Shown one piece after another: positions 22,211-33,413 of a DNA stretch of 64,000 nucleotides; the first letter of the stretch is position 1; each line of letters starts with the position of its first letter. Made by a program: the position numbers and the translations under genes. The DNA lies in NCBI GenBank assembly GCA_963457665.1, contig OY735209.1:61499654-61563653 (forward strand), in the 5' to 3' direction. Source of the stretch: Thysanoteuthis rhombus (lineage: Eukaryota > Mollusca > Cephalopoda > Oegopsida > Thysanoteuthidae). The notes beneath the pieces were generated by a model. It saw only the letters and a list, made by a program, of their open reading frames with translations, searched no databases and was not told where the DNA came from.

Positions 22211-22540
22211 GCTAATTTTCTTCAAAATAAAACAGCAGGATTTTGTCATTAATTATCTGGGGGAAAAAAAATTGAAAAAATTGAAGAAGTGTCAATCGAT
22301 TCAATGAAATCCTGCAATCAATGTTTCAATCAATCCCTCCTTATCTCATGGCCAAACCTTCAAAAATATTTCATTGAAGTTCAAGGAGAACTTTTTGAGA
22401 TATTGTGTGAACACGCCTACAAACAGATGCAAATTAATTCATATACCTCTTTAAACTTCATTGGCTGAGGTAAATTGATATTTGCAGTTTTTCCACTTGA
22501 TTGTTACATCTACACGTAGAATAAAGCAGTATATAAATAG

Positions 22541-22735
22541 GTCTGGTTAGTCACACAATAAAAATATCAGGCCATATTAGGGGTGATCAATTAAAAGATT
22601 GAAGAAAAGGATAATTAATGATGAAGTTACTTCTCTTGCATTTTGTAGCACAGTGATCTCTAAAAAAAGTCAGAATTTTTTTTAAAAAGTACAAATGCTG
22701 TCTGGCACAAGCTAAGGAATCAATTTAACATAAAC
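22541..22735 (+). repeat. Family X copy K, truncated by RTE fragment
   Basis: AGGTCTGGTTAGTCACACAA to CAATTTAACATAAACTTTTC. The expected continuation (ACATTGTAAATTGAACCC) is replaced by an antisense RTE fragment starting at about 22739. Confidence 0.85.
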
Positions 22736-22738
22736 TTT

Positions 22739-23165
22739 TCTCTCCTGTGCATGTTGCATAGTTCTCAGTTTGAGAGCCTATCTTCGAGTTAGGTTCCATG
22801 TTTTACCTCCTTAAGTGACAATTGGGAGGATGCATCGGTTATAGACAATTATTTTCAGGACTAATAGGATTTTTATTATTCAGGAAGATTGAGTTTGTTT
22901 TGCCAAAAGCTTGTCAACCTAGTGTGATTCTTTGCTTGATTTCTTCTTCTTTTGAGGATTTCATAGAGATTCAATGTCCTCCGTAGATGTAGTGGTTTAC
23001 TTTCTTCTGCTTTATGTTTTTGATATCAATCGTTGTGTCATTGTCCTCTACGTATTTGTTGTACATAACATTTGTGGAGATTAACTTTCTAACTCTCTTC
23101 ATTCAGTTCATCAAACATTATTTGGAGATCATGAAGGATCTCTTCAAAAAGGACGATGGTGTTGG
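22739..23165 (-). mobile_element. RTE-clade LINE internal fragment (R4)
   Basis: Antisense to ORF2. It spans from the YGAETWNL region (GTTCCATGTTTTACCTCC) back through TTTTGCCAAAAGCTTGTCA to a FADD-downstream remnant (TIVLFEE near 23145-23160). It lacks both the 3' tail and the 5' portion, so the copy was broken after insertion or inserted as an internal piece. Confidence 0.75.
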
Positions 23166-23169
23166 CTTT

Positions 23170-23262
23170 TCTTGGTAAGTTCAATTCTCGTTGAATCTCC
23201 CACTATTGATGGTCTGATAAAAAACTTCTGTCATCTGCTTTAATAAACAATGTTAAATTTTC
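23170..23262 (+). repeat. SINE4 copy with B-box-like motif
   Basis: AAGTTCAATTCTCGTTGAAT then CTCCCACTATTGATGGTCTG. The same order of blocks recurs at 23562 and 63712. The GTTCAATTC string fits a Pol III B box. Confidence 0.55.
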
Positions 23263-23561
23263 TGGTTTATTATCCGTGACAATGGACTCTTCCAACAGGA
23301 AGTTACAATTTGCAGATCAAAATACTTCCAACCCGACATTTAAAACTCTGCACTCTTCCCATTCAATGAATTCAGTATATTTTTCTAGAAAAAAAAAAAC
23401 AACAAATGCACACACATACACAGACACACACACACATCTCAATCCAAATATATCAGTGATTTTTTTCCCACTGGGATTAATAATTACATTAAATGAAAAA
23501 CAAATGGTACAGGACGCATGTCATATAGCAATGACCCACATGTTGATCTAGCTGGCTGTTT

Positions 23562-23640
23562 TTATTGGGTTCAATCCTCATTGGATCTCCCACTATTGAT
23601 GATCTGATACAGAACTATGATGTTAATAAATAATATGGAA
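23562..23640 (+). repeat. SINE4 copy with B-box-like motif
   Basis: TTGGGTTCAATCCTCATTGG then ATCTCCCACTATTGATGATC and AATAAATAATATGG. This is the clearest copy of this small repeat. Confidence 0.6.
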
Positions 23641-24607
23641 AAAATGGATGCACGTCATGTGGCTAAGGTCAGTAAACCTATCTTGCCGGTCATGGTTAGT
23701 TGTTTTAATTCTCATACAGGGTTTAAACAACAGTGAGTCACACAAAATGATTAAACAATCCAATGACTACCAACATCTTTGTTTATGGAGAAAAAATTCT
23801 TGGAACTAAAAGTTTTTAATCATCAGAATTCAAGGATATCAACAAAACATTAATTAGTATTAAAGCTGTGTCTATAAAAACACTTTAATAGCAGCTCGCA
23901 GATCAAATATAAGAGTTTTCTCTAGATTCTAAGCTGTTTCAATATGTATCAAACCATATCTGGTGTTTATGATTTTCTTCCTGTTTGGCAATCAAAGACC
24001 CAGGGATTAGTTAACTAGTTAAAGCTTTTCAAGAGAGTAAAATGTCATTCTAAATGAAGAATAGAAATTCTGGCTAAATTATTTCCAAACACAAATTCTT
24101 GGGGTAAGATCTTTGAGTTGATGTTATTCCGTAAGTGAATAAGCTTGTTGTAGGAGTCAGACGTTTTTGTCATTTGTAGAGACAAGAAGATGGCACGCCT
24201 CTATCTAATTATTAATGCTGCAAAGAAGTGAAAATAAACTAGAATATTTCAAAATATTATTTTTTTTTATAAGTCAAGTTCCAGAGATTCCATCCTGTAA
24301 AAAACTACTTGTAGATGAAACCACAAAAAAGTAACCACATTCTCTTCAAGAAGTCTACAGGAATTCACAACATGCAAGGCAGCACCATTGAGCAAAAAAT
24401 CAACTATTTAAAAGATATACTAAAATTCTATTTGCTTATTGATGTTGAATGTTGTGAAAAATGAAATAACTGCTTCTCTGTTTGAACGTGCATCCTGAGA
24501 TTTACTTGTTGTGGACACTGTGATTAAATAAACAGAATCCAAAATAAATAGAAAGAAATTTGAAAGAAATATCAGTTGTGGATTAATATAAAACTAGAAA
24601 AACAAAC
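23641..24607. other. Spacer, nothing recognised
   Basis: AT-rich sequence without repeat or coding match. Confidence 0.5.
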
Positions 24608-24790
24608 AAGGATTAGGGGAGATGAGAAATCATTCATGATGAAAAGATGTAAAACAGTGCCAAGAAGAAACGTCTTCACGCAGTGCATAGTGCAAATTTA
24701 GAACAGTCATCCTAATACATGTAGTAACAGCAAAAAGTGTGAACATATTAGAGGAGAGAATGAATAAGCTATGAGGAAATTAGGCCATTC
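24608..24790 (+). pseudogene. CR1/L2-like LINE ORF2 C-terminal relic
   Basis: Translation gives RCKTVPRRNVFTQCIVQI, a stop where a Trp would be expected, then NSHPNTCSNSKKCEHIRGEN. This follows the pattern of the CR1/L2/Jockey ORF2 tail (R-x-FF-x-R-x-(V/I)-x-x-WN-x-LP-x-x-(V/I)-V-x-A-x-S-(V/I)-x-x-F-K). It is a short 3' relic without RT motifs. Confidence 0.6.
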
Positions 24791-26566
24791 ATTACAACAA
24801 CAGAGCCAAGATTACCCGAGCTTAAGAAAAAGAATGACCCAACCCAGGGGAAAGGATAAGTCCTAGGAGCTTGAATAAAAAATCCTATCTAATTTAATAT
24901 GAGGAAGTACTTCATATACACTGAATCCCAAATCTATTCTGGATAATTTGCAAGCATAATTGAAAGTTAAAAACAAAAATATATTCTGTACAGCACTCAC
25001 TAAACAGAATGATCACCCTTGAAAAATGATTTTACAAGGATGTTACTCTAAATAGTCCTATCTGGTCCTTAGTGAGAAGTTTTGTAAGAAATGAAATTTA
25101 TAGTTTCTCGGTATAAACTTTGACCCAGAGATTTTCTTTCAGCTTTCAGATTTTGAGATTAAACAGACAGGACTTTTGATAAACCTACAACTTAATTGAA
25201 AAAAGAGAATTAACGATAATAAACTAGTGATTCAACAGAAAACACAACAGGGGAAAAAAAAATTTTCATATAAATGTTGGATTTTGAGACATTTCTTCTA
25301 GATTTTAAATTATCACTTGGATATTTCAATCTGTTGTCTATAAAATGTGTTTCGTAAAAATCATTTTGACAGTTTTCACCACTTAAAAGCAGCTATGGAT
25401 GTTAAGTGTTTCTTTATTCCTTGCTTGTTCATAATTTTGGTTCTTCACATATCAATAGCAATGGTCAGAAGTGCCCATCTGATGAGTATAACCTTCAAGA
25501 TAATGATAGTTTTCCTGCATGCTTGTATTTGTGTATGTGATACAGCAAAAACTGCACATTGCAAGCAGAGTTTGTTTTTTTTAGCCCTGAATCTTAACTT
25601 AGAGAATAAAATGAATCCAGGCGATTCTCAACAGTGACATTATGTTTTAGTAGGAGGATTAAATTTACTGTACAGTCACAATGCTGAAATAGACATGACA
25701 TCACTACAGAATAGTCATTCTGATCAGTTTTTTGAGAGGAAACAGTGACCAGTAAGTTTTTTGTTTTTTTTTCAATTATACTTCTTTCTGTCACTCACCA
25801 CCCCTTGGGTGGGGATGGTACCCCCATAACTACTTTCCGCAATTCACTTCCTTTCTGGGAGCTCAATTTTTTTTCTTTAGTTAAATTCTTACACTTAAAA
25901 TTTCAAAATTAAATTTTATATCACAATAATATTATCTATATCTATGAATACCATGTTGGTTTTCCTTTTCGTAGATTAGTCATCATGTTTCCCGGTGACT
26001 GGATCTAAACTCAAAGGACTTCCTGGAACATTGCATCAATGTTGACCATGCAATATAAAATGAATGCACATCAAAAGACCATGCAACCAACATTTGGGGA
26101 TATGGTGGCCAGCCCCAGTAAGAAAGGGTTCAGGAGAGAATATCCCTCCCCCAGCCATTGTTCCCAAAGTTGTCCAACAACAAAAAACATTGTCAATTAA
26201 ATTTATTTGACCATCAGGGGATAAATAAAGCCAATCAAAGTCAATCAATAAAAAAGATATAAAGAAAAAGAAAGTAAAAATGGGTTGATGACAAAAGGGA
26301 AAGTCTATGAGGATTCTAACAGAGAGAATAAGATAGACGCTAAGTTTAGTAGCATGAGAAACATGAAGAAGGGGAAAAATAAAAGAAAAAATATGTTAAG
26401 TTATCATTTAGTTCCAATATCTTAAACTAGCAAATGAGATAACAATAGGAAAGAGAAGCCTCACCTTTCAGTTAGGGGGCTAAGGTTGGTCAATCAGCAC
26501 AAGATAGAGCGACACGTAGGTGGCCACAGACCTGAGCCACCGGCCATGGCAATAGAACGACTAATT

Positions 26567-26570
<4 letters not shown>
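24791..26570. other. Spacer, nothing recognised
   Basis: No repeat family or coding match was seen. GC-richer patches occur at 25795-25850 (CCACCCCTTGGGTGGGG-type hairpin), 26095-26175 and 26455-26555. The open frames here (96 codons at 25347-25637, 70 at 26036-26248 minus) have no recognisable domains. Confidence 0.45.

Positions 26571-26571
<1 letters not shown>

Positions 26572-26653
<82 letters not shown>
26572..26653. repeat. (CT)40 microsatellite
   Basis: An essentially pure CT run of about 80 bp. The Arg-Glu frame on the minus strand is an artefact. Confidence 0.97.
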
Positions 26654-26658
<5 letters not shown>

Positions 26659-27234
26659 AAAATTTTGTATGGTCTTAAAGCTAAGATTATCAATGTATTT
26701 TCAGTTGGCCAAAGTGAAAAAAAAGATCCAGTTTTGAACCCCATCATGAGTTTTGCTCCCTTCATTCCTTTCCTTGCTGCAACCATGGTACACATACATG
26801 CAATTATGTGCTGCAATACAGTGCACACATATTCATTCTAACCAAATACTTCATTATATACCAACATTCCAGTTGAAACCAAAATGTCAAGAGATTTGCA
26901 TGAAGTTAATTTTCAGTATTTATAATGAATTTTAAACCAAATAGTACATTCCTATATATTATACATCCAAATATTTTAGCATACCTATTACAGATTCTAC
27001 ACTGCTTTCAGAGTCCGTGTACTTGTTTGGAATCAACATGATGGGTGATCAGTTTTCCATTCTTTCAAGTTTTAAACTGAACAGTCTAATGATTGATAAA
27101 TTGATAATATATATATAACAATAAAACTTTATAATGCTAGATTGGTCAAGCTAAATTTTGGTTTATATTCAAGCATGAAGATAATTTACAATTTTCATCA
27201 TATACATTGAGTCAACCTATGTAGAAAACAATGG

Positions 27235-27235
27235 C

Positions 27236-27327
<92 letters not shown>

Positions 27328-27423
27328 TATATGTGGTATAAATCAGGCTAACAGTATAACATAATACAACAATATATCAATAATATAAAGCTATCTTGTG
27401 TAGCGAATCCACATTCTACTATT

Positions 27424-27498
<75 letters not shown>

Positions 27499-27513
27499 GT
27501 ATACATATGTATA

Positions 27514-27560
<47 letters not shown>
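27235..27560. repeat. Two long (TA)n arrays
   Basis: Nearly pure TA runs at 27236-27324 and 27424-27497, followed by mixed TATG/TA to about 27580. They flank a 100-bp unique spacer. The sequence is self-complementary and could extrude as cruciforms; it is also a likely assembly-length error site. Confidence 0.97.
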
Positions 27561-27562
<2 letters not shown>

Positions 27563-27962
27563 GTATGTATGTATGTACGTATCCAGTGCCCTCTGCTCTG
27601 TCCTCAATCTGTGATGGTTACTAAACTCAGCTTGTCTGCACAAAGGCCGGATGACACATACATAACATGTGCCATAGGAAATGACATCCTAAAAAAGACC
27701 ACAAGTGCCAGTGACAGCAAAAAGAAAGAAGAAACAGCCAGATAATGCTTGTGCATTGCTTGCAGATATTTTGATGTTAATTCTCAAAATATTGGAAAGG
27801 TAGCTTTTAAATTTAACCAAAAGTCAATATATAAAAAAAAATGTATTTTTTTAAAGACGTAATATTTTGATTCAAAATAATTCAATTGAATAATACAGTT
27901 TTTTTTGTCATTTATATTCAATGGTGACCATCCACTGAATGATTGTTTAAACCAAGTTTGTC

Positions 27963-28210
27963 TAAACCAGTGTTCTCTAACCTTTTTTTGCATTGTGGAC
28001 CAGTTCCTTCTGTTTGTTTGTTTTTCCAAACTGTAATACTCTGTTTTCTTATTTTTATCTTTTCTTAATAGCATGTTTTTCATTGATTCATTTTATTGAA
28101 TCATTTTACTGTCTGTGCAAAGTTTGTAAAATATATTTCTTTGGTTCAAAGATTGTTTTTGTGTGTTTTTCTTCAGGAAGGGCTACTACTACTACTACTA
28201 CTACTAGGTG
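27963..28210 (+). repeat. Possible hAT-like end with (ACT)n tract
   Basis: ACCAGTGTTCTCTAACCTTT at 27966-27985 resembles hAT terminal repeats (CAGTGGTTCTCAACC type). A (CTA)n run sits at 28183-28206. No confident opposite end was found. Confidence 0.3.
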
Positions 28211-28933
28211 TAAAGAAGAAGAAACAAAAATGATACAGAAGATAACCTTGGGTCACATTCCCTCCCTTCATTAAAATCTAAAAAGTTAACAAAACAGAAT
28301 TGATTTCTCTACACAATATTATTCCCAAACTGTGTATTTCAACTCCTTTAGTAGTAGGATTGAATTTGCCATCAGTTTTTGTGTACATTACTGATGTTTG
28401 TGTATGATGTCGCTGCTTTTTGGTGTTGCCATTGTCACTGTCGTTGATATTTGTCGTTGTTGATTGGGTAGGCAGGCCATTTGCAGGGCTAAAATGATTC
28501 AATTCAGCCAAGAAATTCAAACGACTTAAGACAATTATGTCTACTGCTGCTGCTGCTAACAGTAGGTGTGAAAAAAAGAACAAAAAAGATATGAAGGAAA
28601 GATAATTTATTCAATACTAATAATGAAAATGATTCATCTAAAAAATTCAAACAACGTTTTATTCTAGAATCTATCGGTCAAAAGATTGGGATAAGATGGG
28701 GAAGCATTATCAAGATAGATTCTTGGTGTAAACAAGGAAACAATATGATGACCTCCTTTACCCCTTTGCCATAATCAATATTCAGTTTGAGAGCTAGAGC
28801 AATGCATGACAGGTTCTCCAATCATGTGGAAGTGAAGTCAGCTTGTGTATTGGCAGATTAATGTTCCTTTCTGGTATTAGTGTTGGGTTACTTCATTTTA
28901 TAAAATTCATTTCTAACACCATTAAAAATAAAA
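28211..28933. other. Spacer, nothing recognised
   Basis: The 101-codon frame on the minus strand (28278-28583) covers short trinucleotide-rich tracts (CTGCTGCTGCTGC at 28541-28556) and has no recognised domain. Confidence 0.45.
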
Positions 28934-29030
28934 CAGGTCAGGTTAGTCACTAAATAGAAACCGTCATGCAACTGATATATTTTTTGAAGCATGCTGAGTT
29001 GAGGGTGATCAATCGAAAATGCTAAGAAGC
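28934..29030 (+). repeat. Family X copy L (5' module), joined to RTE
   Basis: ACAGGTCAGGTTAGTCACTA to GAGGGTGATCAATCGAAAAT, then an abrupt switch to RTE ORF2 sequence at about 29030. Confidence 0.8.
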
Positions 29031-29240
29031 CTGCAATGTACACGAGTCATTGCTCGATCCCACATGGAGAGATCGCAAGACAGCGCAGTATATTAGAGAA
29101 AAGACAGGAGTCAAAGATATCATGGGCTTGACATATTGCAATACTTGCAGACAACCGCTGGACATCACATATCACAACATGAATCCCAAGAGATCATATG
29201 TAAAAATGTGGCTGATAGGAAGTAAGATAGCATGAGGAGC
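29031..29240 (+). mobile_element. RTE-clade LINE fragment (R5)
   Basis: Encodes LDPTWRDRKTAQYIREKT and GVKDIMG, then, out of frame, the ADNRWTS region (AGACAACCGCTGGACATCAC). The LKWQWAGH stretch is deleted and the tail is missing. Confidence 0.8.
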
Positions 29241-29263
29241 TACACAAATAAAGAAAGTAATGG

Positions 29264-29324
29264 CTATATATATATAATCCTTTCCTAAGCATTGGTGTTG
29301 CAGCACCAATACTTAAGAAAGGAT
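29264..29324. repeat. Near-perfect 25-bp stem hairpin
   Basis: Arms TATAATCCTTTCCTAAGCAT+TGGTG and CACCA+ATACTTAAGAAAGGATTATA pair with only two mismatches around a 6-nt loop (TTGCAG). (TA)n runs flank it. It lies between RTE fragment R5 and a SINE. Confidence 0.85.
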
Positions 29325-29354
29325 TATATACATATATATATATATATATATATT

Positions 29355-29508
29355 ATTGTGTCATCCACAGACAGCTGTTTTGATGTATTACATCTCTTCA
29401 GTGTGGCTACAGACTTTCCATTATCCCATCCAGTACCGTGAGGCAGAATTGAAACTCTCACTTCAGACCTGTAGGCCGATATCCTACCTCTGGACTACAG
29501 AACTGGAC
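29355..29508 (-). repeat. tRNA-derived SINE (SINE2)
   Basis: On the minus strand it starts GTTCTGTAGTCCAGAGGTAG (A box TAGTCCAGAGG). AGTGAGAGTTTCAATTCTGC follows (B-box-like). The unrelated body is CGGTACTGGATGGGATAATG, AGTCTGTAGCCACACTGAAG and AGCTGTCTGTGGATGACAC, ending at a (TA)n tract. A body fragment recurs at 49213. The order of head, body and simple tail is that of a Pol III-derived SINE. Confidence 0.72.
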
Positions 29509-29653
29509 AGGCAGTAAGGCTGAATTTAAGCATTATATTTAAATTACACAGAAATCCCTCATCCACCAGAGTGCTCGATTCCTATAGAAGAGCATTGCAT
29601 AAGCTTACAGTGGATGAGTTACCTCACTTAAAGAGTGCTCAACCCTGAATAGA

Positions 29654-29655
<2 letters not shown>

Positions 29656-29718
<63 letters not shown>
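29656..29718. repeat. (TA)n microsatellite
   Basis: A pure TA run of about 45 bp plus an imperfect extension. It abuts the family X fragment M. Confidence 0.95.
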
Positions 29719-29721
29719 AAA

Positions 29722-29883
29722 ATTTTTTTCAAGACATATCAAAGAATAAATGTTGAAAATTTCAGCCCACTAGCTCCATGGGTACAGCCTGTATGCATGA
29801 TACATACATAGATAAATAGCCAGCCAGACCAACAGGAAAACTAGAGAGACCTGTTCTGACAGTTTTGGTTGACCCTTTCTAAT
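29722..29883 (+). repeat. Family X 3'-half fragment (copy M)
   Basis: GAATAAATGTTGAAAATTTC, CTAGCTCCATGGGTACAGCC, ATGCATGATACATACATAGA and CTGACAGTTTTGGTTGACC. The 5' half is absent; a (TA)n array lies at the junction. Confidence 0.85.
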
Positions 29884-30684
29884 TTTATATTTTAAATAAG
29901 ACATTCAAGTGCTCAGCTCATCTGACAATTTATTATTGATTAAATGACATCTGCTCACAGGCAGTTTGATCACTTAAACTTTCGAGATAACATTGAAATA
30001 AAAAGTTTCAAAACTTGTCAGTTCCACGGATGAGAATAAGGAATAAATATATCATTTTTTCCGAGAATATATTCAAGCCTTCACATCACGATGGCTACTG
30101 TTTTTTTGTTGATTTTTTTCCTCTAATTGATGCCTACTGTACATCTGTGGAGATTTGCTGTAATATAATGATTTTTTGTATTGAAAATGTAATCACAATT
30201 CTTTTTAAATCAGCCCAAATGCACTTGGAAAAGATATGAATTGTCTGTGCTTTGTGCCGTTGTTTGATATCTTGACAAAAAACTTCTTTTCTCTGGCAAC
30301 TTACTGTGGCTGACTCAGAAGAGACGGGATGAGTGTGCAAAGGCACACCACTCTAACATTAACAACAGTGAAAAGTTGTTAGACGTCAATTTCAACAGAG
30401 GCAAGTATCATCAGTACCATCTGTACTAGGTAGGATCAATAAGCCATAGCCTGACAGAGTTATTACCTGGATTTTGATCTGAAACTTTCACTCTATAATG
30501 TGTAATTTATTTCATTAATGGAGAGCTATTGGGTCAAGGGCATTGACAAGGTAAGAGCTAATGCTGAAAAATGAATATGTGTTCCGTAATTAAAGCATTT
30601 TTCATTATTAGGCAGACAAATTCAGAACAAGAAATAAGTAATGGTGTTAACTAACAATGTTAGAATTTTACAAATAAGAAAAAA
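29884..30684. other. Spacer, nothing recognised
   Basis: AT-rich. Frames of 70-74 codons on both strands overlap each other and show no domain. Confidence 0.5.
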
Positions 30685-31565
30685 AAAATTCAATCATGCT
30701 CCTCAACCTACTCAAAAAAGCAGGTAAAGTTATCACTGGCGAACTAGCTATTCTATTCAACTTATGCCTCAAACAAAGTAAAGTCCCAAAAGATTGAAAT
30801 GCTGCAATCATAATGCTGTTATATAAAAGAGGAAACCTGTAAGACAACAACCTGTAAGACAGCAACTATAGACCAATAAGCCTACTCACCTGGATCTATA
30901 AAATTTCAGTTCTAAATAAAAAAACAACTACGGCAACAAGCTAGCTTCAGAAGAAGCTACTCAACCATTGAGCATCTCCAATTGATAAATCAATCGAAAG
31001 AGAAAACAATAGAATATAGAATGCCACTTGCTATAGCATTTAGCAACTTCAAAAAGGTCTTTGACTTAGAGGAAATTCCCAAGGTTATTGATACTATCAC
31101 TCTGCAAAGTGTAAACCTCATGTATGTCAGAGTATTGCAACATATATACCATCACAGCAGCATAAAGACGCAGAATCTTTTAGGCACCAAAATGGAGTAA
31201 GACAAGGTGATATTCCTCACAGCCTGCCTCGAGATGATCTTCCAAAGACAGGGGAAAATAAAGGAATCAGAATAGACAACAAATACCTAAGCAACCATAG
31301 ATTTGCAGACGACATTGTTCTTTTTGCAGAGAATTTCCAGGACCACTAACTTATACTCGACAAACTGAGTGAAAAAAGTAAGAAAGTTGCCCTTCATATG
31401 AATTTCAGTAAAACAAAGGTCATGTACAACAAACGTATTGAAGACAAACACACAACAATCAAAATTGAAAATGCAGAGCAGGAGAAAGTAGATCACTACA
31501 TATATTCAGGAAAACGAATCTCTATGAAATCCTCTAACGAAGAAGAATCAAATGAAGAATTACAA
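30685..31565 (+). mobile_element. RTE-clade LINE reverse-transcriptase fragment (R6)
   Basis: Covers the RT core. LLNLLKKAGKVITGELAIL and NYRPISLLTW (read through frameshifts, 30.69-30.89 kb) match the conserved RT region. STIEHLQLINQSKEKTIEY and MPLAIAFSNFKKVFDLEEIP (about 30.96-31.08 kb) follow; the first catalytic Asp position of this block reads Asn (AFSNFKK in place of AFxDF/LxK). RFADDIVLFAE, with the FADD box at 31302-31313, is intact. KTKVMYNK-like and HTTIKIENAEQEKVDHY-like segments follow. Multiple stops and frameshifts show it is a pseudogene. The copy lacks the 3' end. Confidence 0.88.
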
Positions 31566-31587
31566 TAGGATGGCAAACAAGACCTGA

Positions 31588-31668
31588 CTTTCAGCAGAGC
31601 CAGTCCTTTCTGAACTTGACTAGTTCATCACCCCATCTCATATTTTGCCGGCTATAGTTTCACATCTA
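31588..31668 (-). mobile_element. RTE LINE scrap in opposite orientation
   Basis: AGCCAGTCCTTTCTGAACTT, CTAGTTCATCACCCCATCTC and TTTTGCCGGC match the antisense of the ORF2 C-terminus (compare 45655-45710). It lies about 20 bp after fragment R6 but inverted. Confidence 0.6.
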
Positions 31669-31848
31669 CAATGATTCAGATACAAAACATTATTTTTATT
31701 TATCTGTTTTCATCAAAATAGAGAACAATATCTTTCATTTTGTCCTCTCAAAACATAACTATGTACACAATTGTGATAAAAAGATAGAACTACTTCATAC
31801 TCAAAACAAAAAACAAAAAATTAAACTAGATAAAAACTGAAAATACAT

Positions 31849-31993
31849 TCTTAAAAATTAACCATAGACTTTATATGGTTCATTAAATCTTCATTGGACT
31901 TGAATACAAAGCATCACAAAAATTAAAGGAAAAATGGATACGTTCTTAAAAAATTAACCATAAACTCAAATGGTTCATTAAGTTTGCATTGGA
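31849..31993. repeat. Two-unit degenerate tandem repeat, 87-bp period
   Basis: ACATTCTTAAAAATTAACCA...TATGGTTCATTAAATCTTCA (31851-31900) and ACGTTCTTAAAAAATTAACC...AATGGTTCATTAAGTTTGCA (31938-31990) align in order. Confidence 0.65.
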
Positions 31994-32265
31994 AATCTCC
32001 AACTTTCTCATGCATCACCAAACAAAACATCTAGCATACAAGTAAAGGTCTTACAGTGGCCATTAATCCAATACCAGAATACGTATGATGAGCTTGTACT
32101 GAATATGCAGCAAACATCTGTTCTGAGTTTCAATATGCAATAAATACTACAATAAACCAGAATAAATTTTGTTTATTTCTATACAAGGAATTGCTTTTCT
32201 GCATTTAATCAAAAGATGACAGATAACACGCTTATATTAAAAACAACAAAGATGAAGGTACAATA

Positions 32266-32400
32266 AATCAGTGGTCACCAATCTTTTTTTATACCAAGTG
32301 CACACTTCAGTGACTTTTATAAGGATGAAATGTCCATACTGTCCACTGATAATTTACATAGAATTAGCCACTTGAAAGCCATTTTAGATGGCTAAAAATT
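32266..32400 (+). repeat. hAT-like terminal region
   Basis: ATCAGTGGTCACCAATCTTT at 32268-32287 matches the CAGTGGTCCCCAACCTTT type of hAT/MITE terminus. The opposite end was not found. Confidence 0.35.
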
Positions 32401-33030
32401 GCCAGATTCGTTAGAAAAAATAAGAATAAGAATAAGGAAATTAATTTTTTTTAAATGCATAGATTCCATTTCAAGATGAATAGTCATCTGTATACATCCC
32501 CTGAAAGTCGTACAAAGTCTCCAAAAAGTAGATATACAACATATCTATCCTATGATAAGACAATAATGGAAATAAAAACCACTGTTCCAGGTCACGAGTT
32601 GTGCAACTTAAATCGTATGTATTGACTTTCAGTATTATCTGTGACAGAATAATAACCAACCTTGTGCCTCCAGTAATTGTTCTATCTTCCACTGAGAAGC
32701 TCAAGTTGCCCAGGTTGGCAACCATTTGTCTTCCAAAGGGCTTACAGTGTAGTAAAATAACATTCATCCCAGAATGTAAAGAGAAAATTTGTCTTTTTTC
32801 TCTATTTTCTAGACAGGTGGGCAATAATATAGGTAAAAATGTTGCGGTCTACCATCCACCTGCCATATATCACTAACCATGTTTTAACAGAACTACGTTA
32901 TATCGAGGGATGCCTATAACTAGCTGGATCTATGGAAATTCTAATGATCCGCTAATATCTAGCCAGCAAGCCGGGATGTCTATGTCTTTCTTTTATTTCC
33001 ATTCCGAGCCCCCTTCTCTAAATGTATATA
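32401..33030. other. Spacer with overlapping chance ORFs
   Basis: Frames of 117 codons (minus, 32471-32824) and 91 codons (plus, 32601-32876) overlap. Neither shows a recognisable domain, signal peptide or codon structure. The region is slightly less repetitive than its surroundings. Confidence 0.4.
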
Positions 33031-33125
33031 TCAGAAACCATCGATCAAAACTGTCAACAAAGATTTCTTCAGTTTTTAGGTTGGTCGGCATGCTATGTAT
33101 TTCTATCAATATTAGGTTGATGTGT
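33031..33125 (-). repeat. Family X 3'-module fragment (copy N1)
   Basis: The minus strand reads ACTGAAGAAATCTTTGTTGA, CAGTTTTGATCGATGGTTTC. It faces copy N2 across RTE fragment R7. Confidence 0.75.
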
Positions 33126-33146
33126 CTGTGTATATAATGTTTGCAG

Positions 33147-33286
33147 GTCAACAAAATGTTAGATGAAGAGACGAGCTAGACAAGTTCAGAAAGTACTGGC
33201 TCCGCGACGCCCATGATAGAGAAGTGTGGCAAATCCTGGGGAAGGCTTATGCCCAATGACAGATATCAAAAGACTGATGATTATGA
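33147..33286 (+). mobile_element. RTE LINE 3'-end fragment (R7)
   Basis: Encodes the ORF2 tail (KFRKYWLRDAHDREVWQILG, KAYAQ) and ends AAAAGACTGATGATTATGAT, the family's TGA-type tail. Length is about 140 bp. Confidence 0.8.
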
Positions 33287-33317
33287 TTCACAAAAAAACT
33301 TCCAAAAAACAATAAAA

Positions 33318-33413
33318 AAAGTTTTCTGTAAACATAATAAGGAGAAGGTAAATAGATTTTGAGCCAGACTCACTTGAACCTATCTTGACAGTTTTGGTTT
33401 GCTGTTTCCAATA
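33318..33413 (+). repeat. Family X 3'-module fragment (copy N2)
   Basis: TTTTCTGTAAACATAATAAG then ACCTATCTTGACAGTTTTGG and GCTGTTTCCAATAG. Together with N1 it flanks R7 in inverted orientation. Confidence 0.75.

Noticed and set aside
32471-32824. 117-codon minus-strand ORF
   Set aside because: Overlapped by a 91-codon plus-strand frame; neither has a domain or coding bias I can defend.
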